A stretch of DNA of 64,000 bases from Caryophanales bacterium UBA4100 (GTDB lineage Bacteria > Bacillota > Bacilli > Paenibacillales > UBA4045), in assembly GCA_002383285.1 (NCBI GenBank), contig DFXU01000007.1:3442-67441 (forward strand), written 5' to 3'. Shown here piece by piece: positions 43,782-54,084 of the stretch; positions within the stretch are counted from its first letter, which is position 1, and every line of letters begins with the position of its first letter. The notes under the pieces were generated by a model, which was not told where the DNA came from, made no database searches, and saw only the letters and a list, made by a program, of their open reading frames with translations. The position numbers and the translations under genes were made by a program.

Positions 43782-44696
43782 TTAATACCTCCGCTTCCTC
43801 TCACTTATTTCCTGTAAGAATATCAAATAATGATCATAACGACTTTGTGCAATTCGACCTGCATGAACACCCTCGATAACCCTGCAATCTGGCTCATTAC
43901 GATGTAAGCAGCCTCGGAATTTGCAAAGATCTTCTGATTGATTAAATTCAACAAAGAACTGACTTAGGTCATCTGTCTCAATACCGGCAAAATCCAATTG
44001 GCTAAAACCAGGGGTGTCAAAAACCCACCCACCGTTCTCAAGCGGTAATAGCTCGACATGTCGAGTGGTATGCTTGCCACGACCTAATCTAACACTTATC
44101 TCATTCGTCTCAATATCCATATTAGGAATTATCGCATTAATTAACGAAGATTTACCTACACCAGATTGACCCGAGAAAACAGTGATTTTCCCTGCGAGAT
44201 GTGCTAGTATCTCATCCTTGCCTTCTCCCGTCTTTGCACTACAGATTAACACAGAATAACCAATAGTTTCATAAATTTGCCGAATGTTATCTATTGTTTC
44301 CAGCAATTTATACGCTTCCTTGGGTTGAAGAAGATCACTCTTAGATATACAAATCGTCGTCTGTAAATGATGCTTCTCCGTATGAACTAGAAACTTATCA
44401 AGTAGATGTGTGCTTAAGTCTGGTTCGGCAGCTGCGAACACTAATAAAGCTGTGTCAGCATTAGCAACTTGAGGACGTATTAATTCAGATGTACGTGGTA
44501 GAATTTCATCAACCATACCTTCGCTATCACCATCTGTAAGTGTGTATATAACCCGATCACCTACTAATGGTGTAACCTCATTCTTCCTGAGTATTCCTCT
44601 ACCTCTACATTGAATAGATATATCATTCGGTGAAGCATGATCAGGTAACACATAATAATATCCGCTTAATGCTTTTACAATAAGCCCTTCTGGCAT
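43782..44696 (-). CDS. rsgA: Ribosome small subunit-dependent GTPase A
   Basis: Circularly permuted GTPase that checks 30S maturation. 304 residues: OB fold (to about 70), G4 ISKSDLLQP before G1 [16 protein letters not shown]3 DTPGFSQ, and a C-terminal zinc knuckle [14 protein letters not shown]. Its position after prkC and before rpe is the usual Bacillus one, and it is a known substrate of PrkC there. AAAGGAGG precedes the start. Confidence 0.97.
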   Translation of the reverse strand: MPEGLIVKALSGYYYVLPDHASPNDISIQCRGRGILRKNEVTPLVGDRVIYTLTDGDSEGMVDEILPRTSELIRPQVANADTALLVFAAAEPDLSTHLLDKFLVHTEKHHLQTTICISKSDLLQPKEAYKLLETIDNIRQIYETIGYSVLICSAKTGEGKDEILAHLAGKITVFSGQSGVGKSSLINAIIPNMDIETNEISVRLGRGKHTTRHVELLPLENGGWVFDTPGFSQLDFAGIETDDLSQFFVEFNQSEDLCKFRGCLHRNEPDCRVIEGVHAGRIAQSRYDHYLIFLQEISERKRRY

Positions 44697-44719
44697 ACAT
44701 TAAGCCTCCTTTATTATTG

Positions 44720-46792
44720 TTATTCACCTTGAATCACTGTGTCATCTGTAGCTGGAGATGGTGTATCATTCTCATCCCCTAATTGTGCATCTTCCTCATT
44801 AGCATCAATTTCTGGAGATTGACGATTCTTGGCATCCGCATAAGTCACTGTATGTGTGTCATACGGTTTGTCATTCGTATAGACAGAAATTACAGCATTC
44901 TTCTTAGGTGATAACACCAGTCGAATGGTGAAGGATTTCTCCTCGGTAATATCAGTAATCCCCCATTCAACACTCTCACCAGAAGCATCTGTGACCAGTA
45001 TCTTAACCTTTGTCGATTCTCCGGGAGCTGTAGGTTTTACGGTTACCGATTTGAGATCCTCTACTGCATCCTCCGGGAGTCCATCACTGATGAATAGAGT
45101 AATTTCTGATCCAGGCTCCACATCCTCATTCGGTTGGTAAGGGAACTGCTTGAATATATAGTCTTTAGGAGTATATGTCTTTTCCTTCTTAATTCCGTCC
45201 TTAGCGAGAACTAATCCTACCTTCTCTAACATGACGGTTGCAGGTCCTAATGTCAGTCCAGTTAGATCAGGCATAGGGATTGTGCCTGGACCAGAGCTGA
45301 CGGTAATCTTAATTTCCGTCCCTTTCGGATTGAATTCCTCTTCATATGCGGGATCTTGGCTTAGAACCGTACCTGCAGCTTCATCGCTTTTTTCTTCAAT
45401 CTTACTAATTATTGTACCTGCTTCTTTATATTTTGCTGATAACGCAAGCTGAACTTCCTTCCATGCTAATCCCACGTAATCATCCATAAAGGACATTTCC
45501 GGTCCACTGCTTACAACTAGATTAATATAAGTACCTTCTTTTGCAGTAACCCCCTCTTTATCCTGAGAGATAACTACATCCTTCTCAACCACATCGCTTA
45601 ACTCATATTCAGGCTCAAGAACCTTCAAACCTTCATTATTGAGTTCTGCTATAGCTTTATCTAAAGTCATACCTACAACACTCGGTACGGTAACATCAGG
45701 AACCTCTAGCTTATCCTTGAGCCACATTACGCCATACCACATGGCAAGCAATATACCTACTATGAAGACGATCCATATTAAAGGCTTTATCCAAGCTCTG
45801 CTGGGCTTTTCTTCGTCTACCTCATCCCACCGTTTAGAATCCTGTCTCCCCATAGACTGACCTTCCTTCTTGTCTGGGAATCGCTGATCATGTCGGACTG
45901 CAGGGATAATCAAGGTCCGCTCATCATCATGCTCTTCTGTAGCTTCGAACAAGGCTTTTGCTTCTACCCTTCGATCAGGTAATAAGCAGCTTTCCAAATC
46001 CTCATACATTTCTTTAGCAGACATGTATCTTTCAACCGGATCTTTACGCACAGCCTTGAGTATGATATTCTCTACGCTCTGTGGGATGAGTGGATTCACC
46101 TTCCTAGGCTCTTCCACCTTCTCTTGCAGATGCTTTAGAGCAACACTTATCGGACTTTCACCTATAAAGGGAAGCTTTCCTGTTAACATTTGGTATAATA
46201 CGATTCCTAGAGAATAAATGTCTGATTTAGCACCTTGAGAGACACCTTTAGCGTGCTCAGGGGAAAAGTAATGTACGGAACCCAGCACTGCACCTGTTTG
46301 CGTAATATCTGTAGATGCTGTTGCGCGTGCAATACCAAAGTCAGTTACTTTAATCCGACCATTCTTACCTATTAATATGTTATGGGGCTTAATATCTCGA
46401 TGAATAATTTCATTCTGATGGGCATGATCGAGCGCATCACAAATTTGACTTGCGATATGTACAGCTTCTTCAATCTGTAATGGTGCAGCCTCTTTTATCT
46501 TATCATTCAACGTTGAACCTTCTATATACTCCATTACAATATAATAAACATCATCATCTTGACCAACATCATAGATGCTTACTATATTCGGATGGGACAG
46601 AGATGCTGCAGCCTGAGCTTCACGGCGGAAACGACGAATAAAATCATCATCATTCGTATACTGCTGGCGTAATACCTTCACAGCTACTTTACGATTAAGC
46701 AGAGAATCGTGCGCTTTGTATACGATAGCCATTCCGCCGCCGCCAACTCGTTCGATCACTTCGTATCGTTTACCCAGCTCACGTCCGATCAT
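44720..46792 (-). CDS. prkC: PASTA-domain Ser/Thr protein kinase (PrkC/PknB)
   Basis: Membrane kinase sensing muropeptides and cell-wall state. 690 residues: kinase domain 1-270 with Gly loop GGGGMAIVYK, Lys39, HRDIKPHN (Asp133) and DFG at 151-153; a cytosolic linker; one transmembrane span (PLIWIVFIVGILLAMWYGV); then three PASTA repeats beginning VTVPSVVGMTLDKAI, FMDDYVGLAWKEV and IPMPDLTGLTLGPA; and a C-terminal extra domain of about 120 residues ending in an acidic tail. It overlaps prpC by 14 bp. Confidence 0.96.
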   Translation of the reverse strand: MIGRELGKRYEVIERVGGGGMAIVYKAHDSLLNRKVAVKVLRQQYTNDDDFIRRFRREAQAAASLSHPNIVSIYDVGQDDDVYYIVMEYIEGSTLNDKIKEAAPLQIEEAVHIASQICDALDHAHQNEIIHRDIKPHNILIGKNGRIKVTDFGIARATASTDITQTGAVLGSVHYFSPEHAKGVSQGAKSDIYSLGIVLYQMLTGKLPFIGESPISVALKHLQEKVEEPRKVNPLIPQSVENIILKAVRKDPVERYMSAKEMYEDLESCLLPDRRVEAKALFEATEEHDDERTLIIPAVRHDQRFPDKKEGQSMGRQDSKRWDEVDEEKPSRAWIKPLIWIVFIVGILLAMWYGVMWLKDKLEVPDVTVPSVVGMTLDKAIAELNNEGLKVLEPEYELSDVVEKDVVISQDKEGVTAKEGTYINLVVSSGPEMSFMDDYVGLAWKEVQLALSAKYKEAGTIISKIEEKSDEAAGTVLSQDPAYEEEFNPKGTEIKITVSSGPGTIPMPDLTGLTLGPATVMLEKVGLVLAKDGIKKEKTYTPKDYIFKQFPYQPNEDVEPGSEITLFISDGLPEDAVEDLKSVTVKPTAPGESTKVKILVTDASGESVEWGITDITEEKSFTIRLVLSPKKNAVISVYTNDKPYDTHTVTYADAKNRQSPEIDANEEDAQLGDENDTPSPATDDTVIQGE

Positions 46793-47552
46793 TCAGTTGC
46801 TCCCCTTTCCCATTGAGAATTTGCTCATTGGAAACCAACACAACCGTTACATTGTCTTCTCCACCAGCCTCAAGGGCACGTTCAATTAGAAGGTCAGCTC
46901 GACCCTCTAATGATAAATCCATATTCAGAATTTCCACCATAGAAGATTCAGATAATAAATTACTTAAGCCATCTGTGCATAACAAAAGAATATCGCCTTG
47001 ATACCATTCCGTATGACCGATATCAGCTTCGATTGTCTGATCTGTCCCAAGCGCTCTTGTTATTACATTCCGTCTTGGATGGAGATTCGCTTCCTGTTCA
47101 CTGATCTGACCGGTTTTTAATAATTCATTCACTAATGAATGATCCTCGGTAATCCGATTAAGCTGGCCCTTGTGTAATAGGTAAGCTCTACTATCTCCGA
47201 TATGGGCAATTGACAAGCGATTTTTACTCATAATTCCGATAACGAGTGTGGTTCCCATACCGAGAAATTCTGTGCTTTGAGAAGCTTTGTTGTAAACTTC
47301 AGTATTCGCTCTATCAATGGCCTGCATCATCGCCTCTTCCCATTGCTTAACAGACATCTCATGATGTATTGCAGACAATTCACGCTGCAACACATCAATC
47401 GTCATCTGACTAGCAACATCTCCAGCTTTATGACCACCCATTCCATCAGCTAACAATGCTAACGTCATCCCGTTCAAATCTGAACTCACCGCGGCGCAAT
47501 CCTCGTTCACCGAACGGATACGGCCAATATCCGTCTTATAGGCCGTCCTCAT
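46779..47552 (-). CDS. prpC: PP2C-type Ser/Thr phosphatase (PrpC/Stp)
   Basis: Dephosphorylates PrkC and its targets. 257 residues with the PP2C metal motifs: [35 protein letters not shown] and [11 protein letters not shown]. The start codon overlaps the rlmN stop by ATGA and the stop lies inside prkC, so rlmN, prpC and prkC are translated together. Confidence 0.97.
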   Translation of the reverse strand: MRTAYKTDIGRIRSVNEDCAAVSSDLNGMTLALLADGMGGHKAGDVASQMTIDVLQRELSAIHHEMSVKQWEEAMMQAIDRANTEVYNKASQSTEFLGMGTTLVIGIMSKNRLSIAHIGDSRAYLLHKGQLNRITEDHSLVNELLKTGQISEQEANLHPRRNVITRALGTDQTIEADIGHTEWYQGDILLLCTDGLSNLLSESSMVEILNMDLSLEGRADLLIERALEAGGEDNVTVVLVSNEQILNGKGEQLNDRT

Positions 47553-48610
47553 CGTTGCTCCACCTCAGCTGACTCCATGTGCTTGGCTCGAAGCTGGCCG
47601 CAGGCTGCGGCTATATCTCCACCTTGTTCACGGCGTATAGTTGCATTCACTTTTTTGTTCTCCAATATTCGTTGGAATTGGAAGATTAGATCTCTCGGTG
47701 TCTGCACATAATTCCGTTCTGGCACATAATTAACTGGGATTAAATTAACATGGCATAGTATACCTGACTCATTCAATACGTCTGCCAATTCCTCTGCGTG
47801 CTCTGGTTGATCGTTAACTCCCCCAATTAATGCATATTCAAAGGTAATGCGACGTCCTGTCTTATCCCAATAATACTTCAGTGCTTTCATAACCTCGGTG
47901 AAAGGGAATCGGCGATTAACTGGCATCAATTTAGAACGCAGCTTATCATTCGGTGCGTGTATAGAGATGGCCAGGTTAATCTGAGTGTTCTCATCAGCAA
48001 ATCGATAGATATTAGGAGCAATTCCACTTGTGGAGACTGTAATATGGCGCTGACCAATATTCAAGCCCTTCTCATGAATCATAACTCTAAGAAAATTCAT
48101 CAATGCATCATAATTTTCGAACGGCTCTCCTATTCCCATAACGACAATACTACTCACTCTTTCATTCGTTGGGTCAAGCAATTGCTGGCATTTCACGACC
48201 TGCGCTATGATCTCACCTGGTGTTAGATCTCGCTTCAAACCACCGAGAGTAGAAGCGCAGAATGTACAGCCTACACGACATCCGACCTGTGTAGTTACAC
48301 ATACGCTGTTACCATAGTTGTGCTTCATGAGCACTGTCTCTATTGCATTGTCGTCTTGTAATTGGAATAAGAATTTGACAGTTCCATCAGCCGATTGCAT
48401 GCGAGTTATTTCCTTAAGCGTTACAAATTCGAAATGTTCAGCTAATCTTTCTTGCAGCTCTTTAGGCAGATTTGTCATATCTTCAAATTGGTTTACTCGT
48501 TTTACATACAACCAATCGAATATTTGACCCGCACGGAATTTAGGAAGATCATTCGTCTTCATCCAATCCTGCAGCTGCTCTAATGTTAAATCATAAATAA
48601 ATGGTTTCAT
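47549..48610 (-). CDS. rlmN: Dual-specificity 23S rRNA/tRNA adenine-C2 methyltransferase RlmN
   Basis: Radical-SAM enzyme methylating A2503 of 23S rRNA and A37 of tRNAs. From ATG 48610 ([17 protein letters not shown]) it has 353 residues. The CxxxCxxC cluster is [33 protein letters not shown] follows, and the C-terminal cysteine lies in [10 protein letters not shown]. The 48643 start lies in a region without ribosome-binding site. It is between rsmB and prpC. Confidence 0.97.
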   Translation of the reverse strand: MKPFIYDLTLEQLQDWMKTNDLPKFRAGQIFDWLYVKRVNQFEDMTNLPKELQERLAEHFEFVTLKEITRMQSADGTVKFLFQLQDDNAIETVLMKHNYGNSVCVTTQVGCRVGCTFCASTLGGLKRDLTPGEIIAQVVKCQQLLDPTNERVSSIVVMGIGEPFENYDALMNFLRVMIHEKGLNIGQRHITVSTSGIAPNIYRFADENTQINLAISIHAPNDKLRSKLMPVNRRFPFTEVMKALKYYWDKTGRRITFEYALIGGVNDQPEHAEELADVLNESGILCHVNLIPVNYVPERNYVQTPRDLIFQFQRILENKKVNATIRREQGGDIAAACGQLRAKHMESAEVEQR

Positions 48611-48693
48611 CTCATCACAATCCCATTCCAAGAATACATACATCCTTATAGTCTGGCTTAACTATTCTATTTTATCACATTAGCTTTACTGCT

Positions 48694-50118
48694 TTAAAGG
48701 GCTTGTTTAATAAGTCTGGCAATAAAGAAGCCGTCAGACTGATATTGATGCGGCAATATTTGGAGCATGCCTTCTCCAAGGAAGCTCCGAGACAAGGCTG
48801 GAAACTGATGATTCAAGTTGTTATCTAAAGCATAATCTGGATGTTTCTCTAAAAACTGACTAATCACAGCTTGGTTTTCATCATACTCTAGGGTACATGT
48901 ACTATAGATAAGCATTCCACCAGGCTTTAGCAGATTATGTATATTGTCCAGAATACGAATCTGAATTTCTCGAATTTCCGTAATATCACCTTCTTGCTTT
49001 GCCCACTTTAGATCAGGCTTGCGTCGAATAACACCAAGACCAGAACAAGGTGCATCTAATAGAATACGATCAAACATATGATCAACATAATCACTACCTA
49101 ACAAGCGAGCATCTCCAATCCTCGTTTGTATGGATCGAATGCCTAAGCGCTCAGCTTGAGCATCGATGAGCTGCTTCTTATGCTCATGAATGTCATTGGC
49201 AATTATGGAGCCTTGATCATTCATAAGCTCAGCCATATGAGTTGTCTTCCCCCCTGGTGCCGCACAGCAATCCAGTACCTTCTCACCCGGCTGTGGATCA
49301 ACAATTCTCGCCACGAGCATTGAGCTTTCGTCCTGAATGGAGATATCACCTTCTTTGTACCATGAAGATAGAGCCATATTACCGCCACCTTCAACTACGA
49401 TGCCGTCAGGTGCGATAGCTGATCGTTCAGATGAATATCCATTCTCACCTAGCAGTGTAAGAAACTTATCGGTGTTCATCTGAATTGCATTCACTCTTAC
49501 GCTTGTATGCGGGGGCTTATTATTCGACTCGCAGATCGCTCTTGTTTCACTTTCGCCGTATTGATCTAACCAGCGACTCACAATCCATTCTGGATGAGAG
49601 TAAGTGAGTGCAATCGATTCAATGATCGGAAGATCCGTGGGAATCTGCAGCTTCTCAGGCTGACGCAGCATATTGCGCAGAACTGCATTAACCATACCAG
49701 AAATCCCTTTGTGGCCTCTTCGTCCTGCAATCTTTACAGCTTCATTCACTGCTGCATGATGTGGAATTCGATCTAAATAATGAATCTGATACAAGCTTAT
49801 CCGCAACAGGCTTCTAACCCACGGCTCAAGCTTGTCTAATCCCTTACTCAAGAAACGAGTAAGCAGGTAATCAATCGTATTCAAACGTTGTATGGTGCCG
49901 TATACCAGTTCTGTTACTAATCCAGCTTCACTACGAGGTAATTTTTCTCTAAGTAACACTTGATTCAAGGCAATATTACTATACGCTTGCTGTTGTTCAA
50001 CACGAACTAACACATCCATTGCTAGCTCCCGAGAGGACTGTGCTGATTTCGAATCACTTGCTGAACTTGTGGATTTTGTCGGTTGAGGTGACTTATGTCG
50101 CCGCTTTAATTCCTTCAC
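48694..50118 (-). CDS. rsmB: 16S rRNA (cytosine967-C5)-methyltransferase RsmB
   Basis: 474 residues: basic low-complexity N-terminus (KSPQPTKSTSSASDSKSAQSS), NusB-like RNA-binding domain (about 28-165), and the Fmu/NOL1 methyltransferase with CCAAPGGKTTHMAEL, DAPCSGLG (catalytic Cys) and STCTLEYDENQAV (second Cys). The start is GTG 50118 with GGAGGTG about 12 bases upstream. It follows fmt at a 5-bp gap. Confidence 0.96.
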   Translation of the reverse strand: MKELKRRHKSPQPTKSTSSASDSKSAQSSRELAMDVLVRVEQQQAYSNIALNQVLLREKLPRSEAGLVTELVYGTIQRLNTIDYLLTRFLSKGLDKLEPWVRSLLRISLYQIHYLDRIPHHAAVNEAVKIAGRRGHKGISGMVNAVLRNMLRQPEKLQIPTDLPIIESIALTYSHPEWIVSRWLDQYGESETRAICESNNKPPHTSVRVNAIQMNTDKFLTLLGENGYSSERSAIAPDGIVVEGGGNMALSSWYKEGDISIQDESSMLVARIVDPQPGEKVLDCCAAPGGKTTHMAELMNDQGSIIANDIHEHKKQLIDAQAERLGIRSIQTRIGDARLLGSDYVDHMFDRILLDAPCSGLGVIRRKPDLKWAKQEGDITEIREIQIRILDNIHNLLKPGGMLIYSTCTLEYDENQAVISQFLEKHPDYALDNNLNHQFPALSRSFLGEGMLQILPHQYQSDGFFIARLIKQAL

Positions 50119-50123
50119 TACTC

Positions 50124-51083
50124 TTATGCACCTCCGTTTAACACATTACCAACCCTCATACGGCCATTCTTCACAAATTCAGAAACCGGCATCCGTGTTT
50201 TGCCTGCAGGCTGAACCTCAGTCACTGTAATTGTTCCGTCACCTGTTAATATATCAATACCTGTTGGAGATAAATGTATGACCGTACCTGGTGCAACAGA
50301 TGTACCCAATCTTTCATTCCGTATTGTATCATCGGGCTTCAAGCAAGCCCATATCTTCAATACCTCATCGTTCCATAGTGTGTAAGCACCTGGCCAAGGG
50401 CGCAAAGCACGAATATGATTGAAAATCTGAATGCTTGAATCAGACCAATTCAACATCTCGTCTGCTCTACTTATGACTCGGGCATAGGTCGCCTCAATAT
50501 CGTTCTGCGGAGTTGCCAAGCAACGGCCCGCTATAAGGTCGGGTAAAGTTTGTTTGAGTAGACTGGCGCCTACAACGCTAAGCTTATCAAACATGGATCC
50601 GGCATCATCTTCGTCTTCAATTGGAATTTCAATCCTGCTAATCATGTCACCAGTATCCAAGCCCTCAGCCATATACATGATCGTTATACCCGTAATCTTC
50701 TCACCTTTCATAATGGCATATTGAATAGGCGCACCACCGCGGTATAGAGGCAGCAGTGAACCATGAATATTAATACATCCAAGTCGAGGAATAGTTAATA
50801 CTGATCTTGGTAAAATTTGTCCATATGCAGCGGTTACGATCAGATCAGGCTCATAGGCTGCAATCACATCGGCAACCGCAGGATCACGCATGCGTTGTGG
50901 TTGATACACAGGAAGCTGATGACGCTCTGCTTCCACCTTCACAGGAGACGGTGTCATTAGCTTCTTACGACCCTTGGGTCGATCTGGCTGGGTAATGACC
51001 GCAACAATATGATAGCCTTCCTCTACTAACATCCGAAGTGAAGGAACTGCGAATTCCGGTGTACCCATGAATATAATATTCAA
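50124..51083 (-). CDS. fmt: Methionyl-tRNA formyltransferase
   Basis: Formylates initiator Met-tRNA. From TTG 51083 (MNIIFMGTPEFAVPSLRML), 319 residues; AGGAG lies nine bases upstream, and the frame above it runs into the def gene. The catalytic region CINIHGSLLPLYRGGAPIQ and the EGLDTGDM motif are present; the C-terminal OB-like domain ends with PVSEFVKNGR. It pairs with def, which removes the formyl group. Confidence 0.96.
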   Translation of the reverse strand: MNIIFMGTPEFAVPSLRMLVEEGYHIVAVITQPDRPKGRKKLMTPSPVKVEAERHQLPVYQPQRMRDPAVADVIAAYEPDLIVTAAYGQILPRSVLTIPRLGCINIHGSLLPLYRGGAPIQYAIMKGEKITGITIMYMAEGLDTGDMISRIEIPIEDEDDAGSMFDKLSVVGASLLKQTLPDLIAGRCLATPQNDIEATYARVISRADEMLNWSDSSIQIFNHIRALRPWPGAYTLWNDEVLKIWACLKPDDTIRNERLGTSVAPGTVIHLSPTGIDILTGDGTITVTEVQPAGKTRMPVSEFVKNGRMRVGNVLNGGA

Positions 51084-51087
51084 ATAA

Positions 51088-51570
51088 TCACTCTCCTGGC
51101 TCATCAGGCGGAATTTTATAAACCGCTTCGGCTATATCCGTGAATAGAATACCGTTTAGATGATCGATTTCATGTTGGAATATACGTGCAAGATAACCGC
51201 TTGCCTCTATAATAATTTCATTGCCATCCCTATCCAAACCTTTAACCGTAATGTTCAGCTTACGATTAACATCGCCATTCAAACCCGGGATGCTTAGGCA
51301 ACCTTCAGCTCCAAGCTGATCGCCATCAGCGCTTAGAATTTCTGGATTTATACACTCAATAAGCTCAGTCTCACCATCATGAGGATCTAGAACAATAACA
51401 CGCTTCTGGATTCCAATCTGCGGGGCCGCTAGACCAACTCCACCTGCATCATACATCGTATCTGCCATATCGTTGAGCAGCTTTACGATATTAGACGTTA
51501 CTTTTGGTACTGGTTTAGCAATTTCACGTAATATCGGGTCTGGGTCTTTAACTATAATTCGGATGGCCAT
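51088..51570 (-). CDS. def: Peptide deformylase
   Basis: Metal-dependent hydrolase removing N-formyl from nascent proteins. 160 residues with the three signature motifs GGVGLAAPQIG, EGCLSIPG and QHEIDHLNGILF. Such a short form with motif 2 EGCLS is the type-1-like enzyme. It is 15 bp downstream of priA, followed by fmt. Confidence 0.97.
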   Translation of the reverse strand: MAIRIIVKDPDPILREIAKPVPKVTSNIVKLLNDMADTMYDAGGVGLAAPQIGIQKRVIVLDPHDGETELIECINPEILSADGDQLGAEGCLSIPGLNGDVNRKLNITVKGLDRDGNEIIIEASGYLARIFQHEIDHLNGILFTDIAEAVYKIPPDEPGE

Positions 51571-51585
51571 TATTATCCTCTTCCC

Positions 51586-54078
51586 TTACATTAAAGATTG
51601 TGGATCTACATCAACGCTAATTAACAATTTATCCTTATGAACATGCTCACTAACAGAGGCTAGTGCTTTCCGCATCCACTCTGCAATGGGAAGCTCTCCC
51701 CGATATTTTACCACGCACTGGTAACGATATCTATCTTTTAAACGAGCAATCGGTGAAGTTACTGGTCCTAACACCTCAATATATTGCTCCGAGAGACGAT
51801 TTATTAACGTGCTCACGTTATTCATTAATGCCCATGAACGCCAATTTTCATATACGCATCTTACTAAGGTCTCTCCAGCACGCACCAATAATGGGATTTG
51901 TTCATGTGCAAGTGTGATTAAGATGAGATGGCTGTATGGTGGATAAGCTAGCTGCTTACGATAATGAATTTCCGTATTGTAGAACGCACGATAATCATGC
52001 TGCTTCGCATTCAACATGCTATAATGCTCGGGGTTATATGTCTGGATGAACACCTCGCCAGGGAGCTGGTGTCGTCCTGCTCTTCCTGCTACCTGTGTAA
52101 GAAGCTGAAATGTCTTCTCAACCGAACGGAAATCAGGCAGATTGAGCACTGAGTCAGCGGCGATTACCCCGACAAGCGTTACATCTGGAAAGTCTAACCC
52201 CTTGGCAACCATCTGAGTTCCAAGTAAGACATCTGCTTGGCGATCTCGAAACATGTTCAGCCACTTCTCATGCGCACCCTTCTCATTCGTAGTGTCAACA
52301 TCCATCCGAATAACTCGAATGCCTGGGAATTGCTTAATGAGTTCCTCTTCGACCTTCTGAGTACCCGTGCCAAAGTGGCGAATATGCTCGCTTCCACAGG
52401 TCGGACAGATTTGCTGCTGCTTCTCTGCATAGCCGCAATAGTGGCAACGAAGCATCTCCGCCCTCTGGTGATAGGTCAATTTAATCTCACAATGCGGACA
52501 GGCAGCAGTATAACCACAGGAACGGCAGAGCACGAATGTTGCATAACCGCGGCGATTCAGCAGTAGGACCATCTGCTCCTTCCGTTCTATGCGCTGCACA
52601 ATGCCATTGAATAGCTGACGGCTAAACATCGATCGATTACCGTTCTTCAGCTCTTCACGCATATCTACGATTTCAACTGCGGGTAACGGACGACCCTCCA
52701 CCCTATATTCCATAGAGAGTAACACCGTCTGATCATCTTCTCGCCTCGCGCTGTAATAGGATTCAATAGAGGGTGTTGCCGAACCTAGAATAACTACTGC
52801 ACCATGATATAACGCTCTCTCGGCCGCAACATCTCTTGCGTGATACTTCGGACTTTCTTCTTGCTTATAGGAGGATTCATGCTCTTCATCAATAATAATT
52901 AATCCGATTTCTGTAAGTGGAGCGAACACGGCTGAACGAGCGCCAATTACAACGCGAACCTGCTTGCGCTGAATTTTGCGCCATTCATCATACCGCTCCC
53001 CTTGTGATAATCGGCTATGCAGCACGGCTACTAAATCACCGAACCGTCCCTTGAAGCGATCAACCATTTGTGGTGTGAGAGCAATTTCAGGAACGAGCAC
53101 GATGGCCTCTCTACCAAGCTCGAGACAACGTTGTATGGATTGCAGGTAAATTTCAGTTTTACCACTTCCCGTCACACCATGGAGCAAAAAAATTTGTCTC
53201 TCCAATGATTCCAATGAGGCAACTATAGGCTCATAAACCTGCTGCTGCTCCTCTGTGAGAATGAGTGGGCTTGTACGAGCGAATGTCTTGCCTTCGTACG
53301 GGTCCCTCATCATCTCAACATCACTGATCGTGATCCAACCCTTCTCAGCTAATGATTTCACAGTTCCCGAGCTAATCTGAAGCTTCTGGGTCAGCTCTGC
53401 CATTGAGATCGGTTCTGGGTTTAAATCGAAGAAGGCTAGCACATCCTTCTGTCGCTTGGAGCGTAATGGAATTTGCTCCATATAACTGGGGATAGCACCC
53501 AAATCGCTTGGTGGAAATACCGTTTGTCGTTTCTTGGGCTGCATACGATCTTTAACGGTTTGTCTTTCACTGATTAGACCACGACGAATTAACCCCTTAA
53601 CTACAAGCTCATTTCCTTGAAACTGATCAGTAAGCGCGGTAAATTCAACCTGTCCCTTCTGTACAACATATTCCAATATCGCAAGCTCGGTAGATGTAAG
53701 CTCACAAAGTGTGAGATCAGATGAGACAGCAGATAAGATACGCTCATACTTAGCCTTAAGTGCCCCAGGAATCATTGCTTGAAGCGCAGTGATCTCATGG
53801 CACATATATTTATTGCTCATCCAACCGGACAGCTCTACCAGCTCTGGCGTTAATGGAGGAACTAGATCTAACATCTGCGCAACCATTCTGAGCTTCTTAG
53901 GATCAACTTCACTAATTTCTTGTAACGCAACAACAAAGCCCTGAATTATTCTAGGGCCGAAGGGAACGCCAACTCGACTGCCTACCTCGATCCATGACTC
54001 CCACTCTGGAGGCACACCATAATCGAAAGCACGATTCGTCTGTTTAGCTGGGACATCTACAATTATCTTTGCTATCAT
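51586..54078 (-). CDS. priA: Primosomal replication restart helicase PriA
   Basis: Reloads the replisome at collapsed forks. 830 residues: N-terminal 3'-DNA-binding domain, winged helix, Walker A GVTGSGKTEIYLQ, DEEH box IIIDEEHESSYKQ, then the zinc module CRSCGYTAACPHC...CHYCGYAEKQQQICPTC and GTQMVAKGLDFPDVTLVG. The start has no unusual features. It lies between coaBC (6 bp away) and def. Confidence 0.97.
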   Translation of the reverse strand: MIAKIIVDVPAKQTNRAFDYGVPPEWESWIEVGSRVGVPFGPRIIQGFVVALQEISEVDPKKLRMVAQMLDLVPPLTPELVELSGWMSNKYMCHEITALQAMIPGALKAKYERILSAVSSDLTLCELTSTELAILEYVVQKGQVEFTALTDQFQGNELVVKGLIRRGLISERQTVKDRMQPKKRQTVFPPSDLGAIPSYMEQIPLRSKRQKDVLAFFDLNPEPISMAELTQKLQISSGTVKSLAEKGWITISDVEMMRDPYEGKTFARTSPLILTEEQQQVYEPIVASLESLERQIFLLHGVTGSGKTEIYLQSIQRCLELGREAIVLVPEIALTPQMVDRFKGRFGDLVAVLHSRLSQGERYDEWRKIQRKQVRVVIGARSAVFAPLTEIGLIIIDEEHESSYKQEESPKYHARDVAAERALYHGAVVILGSATPSIESYYSARREDDQTVLLSMEYRVEGRPLPAVEIVDMREELKNGNRSMFSRQLFNGIVQRIERKEQMVLLLNRRGYATFVLCRSCGYTAACPHCEIKLTYHQRAEMLRCHYCGYAEKQQQICPTCGSEHIRHFGTGTQKVEEELIKQFPGIRVIRMDVDTTNEKGAHEKWLNMFRDRQADVLLGTQMVAKGLDFPDVTLVGVIAADSVLNLPDFRSVEKTFQLLTQVAGRAGRHQLPGEVFIQTYNPEHYSMLNAKQHDYRAFYNTEIHYRKQLAYPPYSHLILITLAHEQIPLLVRAGETLVRCVYENWRSWALMNNVSTLINRLSEQYIEVLGPVTSPIARLKDRYRYQCVVKYRGELPIAEWMRKALASVSEHVHKDKLLISVDVDPQSLM

Positions 54079-54084
54079 AGGCAG

